From Anaerolineales bacterium (lineage in GTDB: Bacteria; Chloroflexota; Anaerolineae; Promineifilales; Promineifilaceae), in contig JAGQGA010000315.1 in the NCBI GenBank assembly GCA_020432595.1, positions 1-6,550 on the forward strand: a DNA stretch of 6,550 nt, in the 5' to 3' direction. The position numbers and the translations under genes were made by a program. The notes beneath the pieces are model-generated. The model saw only the letters and a list, made by a program, of their open reading frames with translations. It was not told the DNA's origin and searched no databases. This document shows, piece by piece, positions 1 to 6,221 of the stretch (the first letter of the stretch is position 1; every line of letters starts with the position of its first letter).

Positions 1-1
1 T

Positions 2-370
2 ACACTGGTGGGACCAAAAGGTGTGAAGCTATCGGGTGGGCAGATTCAGCGCACAGCGACGGCGCGGATGTTTGTGCGGCAGGCGGAGCTGATGGTGTTT
101 GATGATTTGTCGAGTGCGCTGGATGTGGAGACGGAGCGGACGTTGTGGGAACGTTTGGGGGACGTGGAGAGTAGGGAGTGGGGCGCAGGGAGTACTCCCT
201 ACACCCCACTCCCTACATTTCTTGTGGTTTCGCACCGGCGGGTGGCACTGCGGCGGGCGGATTGGATTGTGGTGTTGGAAAACGGCCGTATTTCAGCCCA
301 GGGGACATTGGGTGATCTGTTAGCTACCAGTGAAGAAATGCGTCAGCTGTGGTCGGGCGATCTGGATTAA
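2..370 (+). CDS. ABC transporter ATP-binding domain, C-terminal part (5' end outside window)
   Basis: C-terminal 122 residues of an ABC transporter nucleotide-binding domain, which hydrolyses ATP on the cytoplasmic face of the membrane to drive transport. The reading frame is open from the left edge, so the true start is outside; the GTG at 8 is only an internal Val. Visible in order: the ABC signature LSGGQ followed by QR; Walker B ending LMVFDD, where the second D is followed by L rather than the usual catalytic E; D-loop SSALD; H-loop LVVSHRR; then the usual C-terminal segment with [12 protein letters not shown] and GTLGDLL. The style resembles the ATPase half of fused exporter proteins (about 600 residues), but the membrane part and substrate cannot be seen. 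Between the LWERL helix and the H-loop lie about 20 residues (GDVES...PLPTF), longer than usual; this extra stretch is encoded by a 46-bp palindrome. The gene ends inside the terminator hairpin and converges on the protease gene. Confidence 0.93.
   Translation, partial: TLVGPKGVKLSGGQIQRTATARMFVRQAELMVFDDLSSALDVETERTLWERLGDVESREWGAGSTPYTPLPTFLVVSHRRVALRRADWIVVLENGRISAQGTLGDLLATSEEMRQLWSGDLD
171..216. repeat. 46-bp nested palindrome inserted in frame in the ABC gene
   Basis: The outer arms GTAGGGAGTGGGG (171-183) and CCCCACTCCCTAC (204-216) are perfect reverse complements. The core AGGGAGTACTCCCT (187-200) is itself a perfect palindrome. Only the CGC/ACA spacers (184-186 and 201-203) break the symmetry, at two positions. 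The GGGAGT word occurs twice in each orientation. It encodes the low-complexity stretch [15 protein letters not shown], placed where the ABC fold normally has a short loop before the H-loop. It looks like a small dispersed palindromic element (REP- or MITE-like) that landed without breaking the frame; its mobility is inferred, not shown. Confidence 0.75.
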
Positions 371-411
371 GTTTGCTGGGCGTGGCAACCACCACGCCCA
401 GCAAACTTAAT
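366..411. terminator. Bidirectional hairpin terminator between convergent genes
   Basis: A perfect 20-bp stem (366-385 paired with 392-411) closes over a 6-nt loop (CAACCA). The centre is GC-rich (GCTGGGCGTGG) and the base is AT-rich (ATTAAGTTT). The TAA stop of the ABC gene (368-370) lies inside the left arm, and the TAA stop of the protease gene (414-416) begins three bases after the right arm. No clear T-tract follows on either strand, although the stem base supplies short A/T runs. The symmetry and position suit transcription arriving from both sides. Confidence 0.8.
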
Positions 412-413
412 GA

Positions 414-3400
414 TTAGCTGCCGGGCGTGATGGGGAAATCAAACTCACCAACGGTGTTGGTTTTGAAAACGCCACCGCCAGGGCAGTTTAGCTCTTGAAT
501 ATAATAAAAGGTGTTGATGGCTGGATTGCCTTCGGTGCCGCTGGCGTTCCAACTGTTGCCAGCCAGGTTGTTGCCATTGGTAGTAAAGCCATTGTAGGGT
601 GAACTGGTGCTGGTATAGGCATTGGTTTCGCCACAGCTATCGGCCTCAGTTGTCCAACTGGCGGTGAGGGTGTTGCCCACAAAGCCGATGGACAACGTGG
701 GCGTGGCGAGATTGAGGATGTTGGTCGTTGGCGGGGCGGTGCTGCCCAGGGTAAAGGGGGAATAGCTGCTAATGCCCGTTGCTTCAACCCAGCAGCCAGA
801 GCCACTGCCGTTGACGCAGGCCAGATCGCGCTCGGAGTAGCTGAGGGTGCTGCCAGCAGCTTCCCAACTGCTGCCATTGAAGTGCCAGACCGAAAGCCCA
901 TTGGCGGCCTGTTTGTTGCGCTCGGCTTCGCTAAAGTAGAAGCGAATGGTGGCTGCCTGGTTGTTGCTGGGGGTGATGTCGAAGCAGCGGTTGACGAGGG
1001 CATCGCTGCCGCTGAGGGTGCAGCGGGTTTGGTTGCCTCGTATGGCGACGGTGACATTGCCGAGGCTGCCACCGGTGGGGGTGATGATGAGGCCGTAATG
1101 TTGGGTGGCATTGCTGGCGGCGTTTTTGATGGAAGCGAAGGTGACGGGAGTAGAAACGGCCGTTACTGCCCGCGTATCTTTAATCGTTCCCTGATTGTCT
1201 ACCAATGCCTCCGTCGCCAAGGTTTGCCCAGCCAAATGCAGCGTGGCTCCGTTGGCAACCGAGACGCCGCCTGAGACCGTTAGCGAACGCGCCAGCAAAA
1301 CTTCACCGGTGTAGCCCGCTGCCAGCGATACGCTTTTGACCGTGCCGCTGAAGCTGGCATCTACCATTGCATCTTTGCTGCTGGTGGTATTGAACACAAT
1401 GTCGTTTGCCGTAACAGGCACCACATCACCCACCCAGTTGGCTGCTTCTGACCAGTTATTGGTTGTACCGCCGCCGTCCCAAACGGCCGTTGCGCTCGCC
1501 GCCCCATACTCAAATGCCCCAATATCACATTGGGCATCATTCCGCATATGGCCGCGCTGATCCAAGCCGTTGATTTCGGCCGTCGCACAAGCGGCTGCAT
1601 TGCCGCTGTTGATGGCACCAGAACCAGCTTGTAGTGCATGGGTTCGGGTTGCACCACCATTGTCGGCCAATGCTGTTACCAATGGGTCACCGCTGTTACC
1701 GGCACTACAGCCGCCATCCTGCACCCAGTTGTTAACGTTGGTTGAAATGGCGGTGCCAATGACGCAGTCGCCCCCACCTGTGCTGCCGCCAATGAGGGTA
1801 TTGGTCATATTGAGTGTAGAGCTGCCGTCAATATAGACACCACCACCATTCCCGGCAGCTTGATTGTTGAAAACGGTGCTGTTTACCAGATTAACGGTGC
1901 TGGGTGTTGAACTCCAGTGAATGCCATTGATGCCACCGCCATCCCACCAGCGGGCGCGATTATTGGAAAAGGTGCTGTTGTAGATATTTGCTGTGCGGAA
2001 GGCGATGAAGAGACCGCCGCCGCCCCCGGCTTCATTGTTGATGATACTGCTGTTATAGATATTGACGTTTCCCTGAAGGCTGTAGATGGCACCACCGTAG
2101 GAATTAGCGTAGCCATCACTTAAGGTGCTGTCGTAGACTGTAAGCGAATCAAAATAATCGATTGTGATTAAGCCCCCGCTACCGGTGGTTGTACCTTTGG
2201 TGAGCGTCATTTCGCGTAAGATAAGATGTCCACCATTGACGTTAAAGAGGCGGGTGTCTGCAGCTGAGTCGTTGTTTGTGTCGCCACTGATGGTGATGTT
2301 TTGCCCACTGCCGTCAATGGTAATTTCTTTGTCAATGAGAAGCTCTGCAGCCAGGCGTATGGTTTGCCCAGCGATGGCTGTGTCAAAGGTTATAGTGTCG
2401 CCAGCACTAGCGTCGGCGATGGCTTGGCGCAGGGTGCAGGAGCCGCTGTCGGCGGTGCTGGTGACGACGCCGGCCGTAGGGCAGCCGGTGCCGATGATGG
2501 TGATGGTGGCGGTGTCGTTTTGTGTTGGCGAGCCGTCGTCTGTGACCTGCACGGTCAGACTAAAGGGAGCGTTGGAGAGGGCTGCGCTGTTGGCAACGGT
2601 GATGTCACCGGTGAGGCTGTTGATGGCGAAGGCACTGCCGGTGTTGCCAGCAGTGATGGCAAAGGTGAGCGTATCGTTGTCGGGGTCGGTGGAAACGGCC
2701 GTTCCCACCAGATTCCCCTCACCGGCCGATGAAGCAACCACAAACGCCTGATCATTGATTATCGGTGCCAAATTGACATCGTTAACCGTCACAGTCACCG
2801 TGGCAAACGATGCCAGATTGGGCGTGCCGTCGTCTAACACCTTGACCGCCAGATTAAAAATCGCCCCAGCCGTTAACGAGCCGTTGCTTTGTACCGTAAG
2901 CTGGCTGGTGCTGCTGTTGATGCTAAACGTGTCGTTACTGTTACCACCCACGATGCTAAACGATAGGTTGTCGCTATCGCTGGCGGTAACAGTGCCAACT
3001 ACGGTACCAGGAGCACTGGCTTCACCAACCGAGAACGCCTGATTAGCAATCGTTGGTGCATCGTTGCTGCCATACGCTTCCGTGCCGTTGTGTTCAAAGG
3101 CCCCAATGTCACAGGTACCAGCGTGGCTGTAGCCACGCTGGTCTTGACCGCTGAGGTTGGCGTTGCTGCAGCCTGTCGCATTGCCTGCATTGATGGCTCC
3201 AGAGCCTGCCAGCAGCGGGTGCGTTTCCGTTGATCCGCCATTGAACCCAAGCGAGCCGATCAGGGGATCGCCGCTGTTAGCCGCACTACAGCCGCCGTCT
3301 TCTACCCAGTTGTTGAGATTCGTAGTTGGCGAGGTGCCAATGACACAATCGCCGCCGCTGGTGCTGCCAGCGATTAGGGTATTGGTCATGTTGAGGATGG

Positions 3401-6089
3401 CACTGCCGGAAATAAAGACACCACCCCCATTATCATCGGCGTGATTGTTGTAGAAAGTGCTATTGGTCAGGTTAATGGTGCTGGGAGAGCTGCTCCAATA
3501 GGCACCGTGAACACCGCCCCCATCCCAGGAACGGGCGCGGTTGCCAGAGAAGGTGCTGTTGTAAATGTTGGCCGTTTCAAAAGCGATGAACAAGGCACCG
3601 CCAGAGCCAGCTTCGTTGTTGATAAAGCTGCTGTTATAGATGTTGACGGTGGCTTGCTGGCTATAGATGGCTCCCCCATAGCTGTCGGCGTAGCCGTCGC
3701 GCAGCGTGCTGTTGTAGATAGAGAGGTCGTGCCAGTAATTGACGGCAATAAGGCCCCCGTTGCTGCCGGTGCCTTTAGCCAGCGTCAGGTTGCGGAGGAT
3801 GAGGTGGCCGCTTTGCCCAGCAGTTGTGCTGAAGAGACGGGTGTCGGGTTCGCCATTGTTGTCGGTGTCGCCGCTGATGGTGATGTTGTTGCCGCTGCCA
3901 TCAATGGTGAGGTTTTTGTCTACGACAATTTCAGAGGCGAGATGGATGGTTTGCCCGGCAATGCTGTTGTCGAAGGTGATGGTATCGCCAGCCGTGGCAT
4001 CAGCAACGTGCTGGCGCAGGGTGCAGGCACCGCTGTCGGAGATGTTGGTGACGACGTTGGCGGCGCAAGTGGTGTTGATGGTGCCAGAGGTAAAGCTGTT
4101 GTCGGAAACATCGTAAAAGAAGTGGTCGGGCAGTTCTGAACAGGCAACGCGGACGCGGGCGAACAGGGTAGTGGGGATGGTGGGTACGGTGATGCTTTGT
4201 GAGCCATCGTTGGGGGTGTTTGTAGCCAGGTTGTAGGGGTAGCTTTGGCCGCCGTCAACGGAGAGGTCAATATTGACTTGGGAACAGTTGATGGGTGCCT
4301 GATCGGTGTTGGCGACGTTCCAGGTGACGGTTTCACTGCCGCCAGTTGCCCAGGATTCGGCGCCGCTGTTGGGGCTGGTGACCTGGAAGGCTGCTCCTGT
4401 GTCTACGGCGCTGAAGGTGATTTCGTCGTAGGCAACGCCACCGGCTCCAGCGTGGTTGTCACGCACCTGGAGGCGGAAGGTGAGGGAGCGGGCGAAGGCG
4501 GGCAGTAACTCGGCATTGGTTGGGTCGGGGAGGCCAGCAGCAACAACGGCCGTTCTTGGAATAAACCGCACCCCCGTGTCCTTGGGTGGGTCAACCCGCA
4601 CCAGCGGCACCGTTTCCCCGGCAGGCTGGCTACCAACGGCCGCTGCCGCCCCCAAATCATGCTGCTCCCAACTGTAGCTGAGCGTATCCCCCTCGGCATC
4701 GGTGGCTGTGCCGACGAGAGCAAATGGGGTATTGATTGGAATGGAAAAGCCGGTGGAGCCAGCATCCACAACAGGAGGCGTGTTGTCCGTGTCCAGCGTA
4801 TAGCCGCAACTGCTGCCGTTGCCGTCTTCAATAAAACTCATAATTTGCTGAAAGGAGCCAACGTTAAAGTTTTGTGTGCTGGGGCCAAGCGAGTCGCATA
4901 CAGCATTGTAGCTCATGATGGTGACACCTGAGCCAGGTTCCCAGGCGGAAGATGCCGCACGATTGCAACTGGCATTGTTGGTGTTTTGCACGTGTCCGGC
5001 TCCAAACTGATGACCTAGCTCGTGGGCGAGAATGTAAAAGCTGGCTCCAGAACCAGAGGCACCAACCGCTTTGCCTGAGCCACAAACTGAGTTAAGCTGT
5101 GCTTTCCCACCACCACCGCTTTCGGCAAAGACGTGCCCAATATCAAATTTGCCAGCACCGATGGTGCTGTTTAAATTGGCTGGATTTTCGCTGAGCATCG
5201 CATCTAAATTATTATTGGTATATGGGTCGGTGCTTCCATTCAAATAGATGACTTGTTCAGATTCATTGATCAGGATAAGGCGAACGGCCAGATCGCGTTC
5301 ATAAGCGGCATTGACCTGATTGAGTCGCGTTACAATTGCGGCGATGGTTCCAGAAACAGTGCCACCACCGTAGGTCTGTGCAAATTCGCCCGTTGCCGCC
5401 ACGGCGATACGGTAGAGACGGAGTGTGTTGCCTACGGAATAGGGTGCTGGGAACTGGGGCATTTGGTTGCGGAGGGCTTTGAATTCGGGCGATTCTTCCA
5501 GGACGCCCTCGTCGAAGGGAAGTTGGGTGAGGTCGTTGTGATTAAAGACGATGTGATGCTGAGTGTCGCCGATTTGGTAGGGCTGGACGAGGTAGGTGTC
5601 TTCGGGGGTGAGGATGATGGCGTTGAGGCCGGCCGGTGACCAATCGAGGCGTACTTTGATGGCGGGATTGTCGAGGCCATACCCGGCATAGGTTTTGATG
5701 TTGGGGTAACGGGCGGCCAATTTTTCCTGCATAATGGGAGATTCGACGATGACGAAGGAGAGGAGGGTGCCATCAGGCAGGGGCAGGGGAAGGACAACGG
5801 CCGTTTCTGCTGCCTGTTGGCTAAATTCCAGCGGGGCTTTGGCTAAAATGGCTTGTAGTGCCGGCTGGTTAACGGCCACTGTGCGATAGCTGCTGACCAT
5901 GTCTGTACGCAGTGGCCCACGGCGGGGAACGGCCGTTTGTGCCACATAACGCCATATGGCTGACGGTGTTTCCGGCTGCGGCGTGTTGTTAGACAATGTT
6001 TGAGCGGATGTTTGTAGTGAGAAAGCAAAAGCTAGGAACAGATTAACGATTGCCAAGCTGATAAAGCGGGTAAAGCGGCTGTGTGTCAT
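414..6089 (-). CDS. Secreted reprolysin-like (M12B-type) metalloprotease with duplicated beta-helix modules
   Basis: 1,891-residue exported zinc metallopeptidase. Residues 1-29 form a signal peptide. About 30-220 is a propeptide-like region. About 221-430 is a metzincin catalytic domain with zinc motif HELGHQFGAGH (H356, E357, H360, H366) and Met-turn IMSY (M392). About 436-560 is PKD-like (TPPVVDAG...). About 568-674 is a beta-sandwich region (TSPNSGAESW...VTW). Residues 675-999 are a CSLREA-like parallel beta-helix ending DIGAFE; 1010-1106 and 1107-1202 are two cadherin-like repeats; 1203-1527 is a second beta-helix homologous to the first. About 1534-1788 is a beta-rich region opening with the autotransporter-like WDGGGTTNNWSEAANW, and about 1789-1891 is FN3-like. 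I see no LPXTG motif, C-terminal membrane helix or PEP-CTERM tail, so it may be released or held by non-covalent binding. The ATG at 6089 is chosen over the in-frame TTG at 6131 because AAAGGAG lies 8 nt before it and the signal peptide then begins properly. The substrate is unknown; the beta-helices and cadherin repeats suggest polysaccharide or surface binding (inference). Confidence 0.93.
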   Translation of the reverse strand: MTHSRFTRFISLAIVNLFLAFAFSLQTSAQTLSNNTPQPETPSAIWRYVAQTAVPRRGPLRTDMVSSYRTVAVNQPALQAILAKAPLEFSQQAAETAVVLPLPLPDGTLLSFVIVESPIMQEKLAARYPNIKTYAGYGLDNPAIKVRLDWSPAGLNAIILTPEDTYLVQPYQIGDTQHHIVFNHNDLTQLPFDEGVLEESPEFKALRNQMPQFPAPYSVGNTLRLYRIAVAATGEFAQTYGGGTVSGTIAAIVTRLNQVNAAYERDLAVRLILINESEQVIYLNGSTDPYTNNNLDAMLSENPANLNSTIGAGKFDIGHVFAESGGGGKAQLNSVCGSGKAVGASGSGASFYILAHELGHQFGAGHVQNTNNASCNRAASSAWEPGSGVTIMSYNAVCDSLGPSTQNFNVGSFQQIMSFIEDGNGSSCGYTLDTDNTPPVVDAGSTGFSIPINTPFALVGTATDAEGDTLSYSWEQHDLGAAAAVGSQPAGETVPLVRVDPPKDTGVRFIPRTAVVAAGLPDPTNAELLPAFARSLTFRLQVRDNHAGAGGVAYDEITFSAVDTGAAFQVTSPNSGAESWATGGSETVTWNVANTDQAPINCSQVNIDLSVDGGQSYPYNLATNTPNDGSQSITVPTIPTTLFARVRVACSELPDHFFYDVSDNSFTSGTINTTCAANVVTNISDSGACTLRQHVADATAGDTITFDNSIAGQTIHLASEIVVDKNLTIDGSGNNITISGDTDNNGEPDTRLFSTTAGQSGHLILRNLTLAKGTGSNGGLIAVNYWHDLSIYNSTLRDGYADSYGGAIYSQQATVNIYNSSFINNEAGSGGALFIAFETANIYNSTFSGNRARSWDGGGVHGAYWSSSPSTINLTNSTFYNNHADDNGGGVFISGSAILNMTNTLIAGSTSGGDCVIGTSPTTNLNNWVEDGGCSAANSGDPLIGSLGFNGGSTETHPLLAGSGAINAGNATGCSNANLSGQDQRGYSHAGTCDIGAFEHNGTEAYGSNDAPTIANQAFSVGEASAPGTVVGTVTASDSDNLSFSIVGGNSNDTFSINSSTSQLTVQSNGSLTAGAIFNLAVKVLDDGTPNLASFATVTVTVNDVNLAPIINDQAFVVASSAGEGNLVGTAVSTDPDNDTLTFAITAGNTGSAFAINSLTGDITVANSAALSNAPFSLTVQVTDDGSPTQNDTATITIIGTGCPTAGVVTSTADSGSCTLRQAIADASAGDTITFDTAIAGQTIRLAAELLIDKEITIDGSGQNITISGDTNNDSAADTRLFNVNGGHLILREMTLTKGTTTGSGGLITIDYFDSLTVYDSTLSDGYANSYGGAIYSLQGNVNIYNSSIINNEAGGGGGLFIAFRTANIYNSTFSNNRARWWDGGGINGIHWSSTPSTVNLVNSTVFNNQAAGNGGGVYIDGSSTLNMTNTLIGGSTGGGDCVIGTAISTNVNNWVQDGGCSAGNSGDPLVTALADNGGATRTHALQAGSGAINSGNAAACATAEINGLDQRGHMRNDAQCDIGAFEYGAASATAVWDGGGTTNNWSEAANWVGDVVPVTANDIVFNTTSSKDAMVDASFSGTVKSVSLAAGYTGEVLLARSLTVSGGVSVANGATLHLAGQTLATEALVDNQGTIKDTRAVTAVSTPVTFASIKNAASNATQHYGLIITPTGGSLGNVTVAIRGNQTRCTLSGSDALVNRCFDITPSNNQAATIRFYFSEAERNKQAANGLSVWHFNGSSWEAAGSTLSYSERDLACVNGSGSGCWVEATGISSYSPFTLGSTAPPTTNILNLATPTLSIGFVGNTLTASWTTEADSCGETNAYTSTSSPYNGFTTNGNNLAGNSWNASGTEGNPAINTFYYIQELNCPGGGVFKTNTVGEFDFPITPGS
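1509..2483 (-). repeat. Beta-helix module, copy 2 (residues 1203-1527)
   Basis: A 975-bp segment, the same length as copy 1 and aligned with it nearly end to end, with a few small compensating indels (for example, copy 2 lacks three residues near RLFNVNGGHLILR). It opens SCTLRQAIADASAGDTITF and ends QCDIGAFE. Identity is highest in the rung region (NIYNSS..NNEAG.GG.LFIAF.TANIYNSTFS.NRAR.WDGGG) and in LNMTNTLI.GST.GGDCVIGT. It is separated from copy 1 by two cadherin-like repeats, so the duplication is dispersed within the gene. Confidence 0.85.
2484..3062 (-). other. Two tandem cadherin-like repeats (residues 1010-1202)
   Basis: Each repeat of about 97 residues begins with an AP-I-x-x-QAF strand (DAPTIANQAFSV, then LAPIINDQAFVV), carries VGT.....DSDN/DPDN calcium-type acidic turns, a FSIN/FAINS..G.....V strand, and ends with a V.V.DDG.P.......TVTV strand. 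The pattern is that of bacterial cadherin domains that bind calcium and act as rigid spacers or adhesion modules outside the cell. They occupy exactly the space between the two beta-helix copies. Confidence 0.8.
3093..4067 (-). repeat. Beta-helix module, copy 1 (residues 675-999)
   Basis: A 975-bp segment encoding 325 residues. It opens with a CSLREA-like motif (SGACTLRQHVADATAGDTITF), passes through beta-helix rungs with recurrent IYNST/IYNSS and DGGG/NGGG turns, and ends with the choice-of-anchor style tail GTCDIGAFE. Six cysteines are shared in position with copy 2 (CAAN, ACTLR, GDCVIG, GGCSA, GCSNA, TCDIG), suggesting disulfides in an exported protein. By eye about two thirds of residues match copy 2. 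Confidence 0.85.
4800..5429 (-). other. Metzincin (reprolysin-like) catalytic domain
   Basis: Residues about 221-430 of the protease. The domain opens LRLYRIAVAATGEFAQ, typical of bacterial reprolysin-like peptidases. The extended zinc motif HELGHQFGAGH (5024 down to 4992) supplies three His ligands and the general-base Glu. Met392 in TIMSY (4914-4916) forms the Met-turn 26 residues after the third His. The region before the motif (AESGGGGKAQLNSVCGSGKAVG) is the Gly-rich, Cys-containing stretch common in this family. All catalytic residues are intact, so it should be active after removal of the propeptide region. Confidence 0.88.
6003..6089 (-). other. Sec-type signal peptide of the protease
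   Basis: The first 29 residues show a basic N-region (MTHSRFTRF), a hydrophobic core (ISLAIVNLFLAFAFSL) and a probable signal peptidase I site after TSA (A29), leaving a mature protein that begins QTLSNN. There is no lipobox cysteine, so it is not a lipoprotein signal. Its presence directs the protease out of the cytoplasm. Confidence 0.85.
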
Positions 6090-6097
6090 GGGTGAAA

Positions 6098-6104
6098 CTC
6101 CTTT
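6098..6104 (-). promoter_or_regulatory. Ribosome binding site of the protease gene
   Basis: On the minus strand AAAGGAG is followed by an 8-nt spacer (TTTCACCC) and ATG. This is near the ideal Shine-Dalgarno sequence and spacing, and it decides the start at 6089 over the upstream in-frame TTG at 6131. Confidence 0.85.
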
Positions 6105-6142
6105 GTTACTTCCAATGGCCGATTTTTTCAAGCTTAGCAGGA

Positions 6143-6148
6143 ATTGTA
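6143..6148 (-). promoter_or_regulatory. Possible -10 box of the protease gene
   Basis: The minus strand reads TACAAT here, one mismatch from TATAAT, in an A/T-rich stretch 54 bases upstream of the ATG at 6089. No good -35 hexamer is found at the expected distance, where the inverted repeat at 6159-6198 lies instead. TATAAA slightly further upstream on the same strand (within CATATAAATTC) is an alternative. This is a weak call based on resemblance only. Confidence 0.25.
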
Positions 6149-6158
6149 GATGAATTTA

Positions 6159-6198
6159 TATGAGCCACAGTAGGACATATTTCCTGCTGTAGCTCATA
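6159..6198. repeat. Imperfect 17-bp inverted repeat upstream of the protease gene
   Basis: Arms 6159-6175 (TATGAGCCACAGTAGGA) and 6182-6198 (TCCTGCTGTAGCTCATA) pair at 15 of 17 positions around a 6-nt centre; in RNA from either strand one of the two exceptions is a G-U wobble. It begins 23 bases past the stop of the membrane-protein gene and ends 69 bases before the protease ATG. No T-tract follows on the minus strand, so it could be a weak terminator or attenuator for the upstream gene, or an operator overlapping the protease promoter. The sequence does not decide between these. Confidence 0.6.
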
Positions 6199-6221
6199 CG
6201 CGGCACCGCTATTTTAACTGG

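Noticed and set aside
2..370. Palindrome insertion as evidence that the ABC gene is a pseudogene
   Set aside because: The frame continues through the insertion and the H-loop and C-terminal segment are intact, so the gene appears functional as far as visible.
488..1111. Minus-strand open frame of 207 codons within the protease C-terminal region
   Set aside because: Pro/Ala/Ser-rich out-of-frame shadow; the protease frame runs through it unbroken.
2164..2751. Plus-strand open frame of 195 codons opposite beta-helix copy 2 and a cadherin repeat
   Set aside because: Low-complexity antisense shadow; the minus-strand protein here has clear domain homology between its own two copies.
1509..4067. 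Direct repeats suggesting a mobile element or CRISPR-like array
   Set aside because: The repeated segments are diverged coding modules in one continuous reading frame, with no transposase, terminal inverted repeats, or short regular repeat-spacer pattern.
3441..4139. Plus-strand open frame of 232 codons opposite beta-helix copy 1
   Set aside because: It is a Val/Ala/Gly-rich antisense shadow of Thr/Asn/Asp-rich coding sequence, with no recognisable domain or ribosome binding site.
6090..6131. In-frame upstream TTG start at 6131 giving a 1,905-residue protease
   Set aside because: The extra 14 residues would be translated across the strong AAAGGAG ribosome binding site at 6098-6104, and would place an unneeded extension before the signal peptide. 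No good Shine-Dalgarno sequence precedes the TTG.
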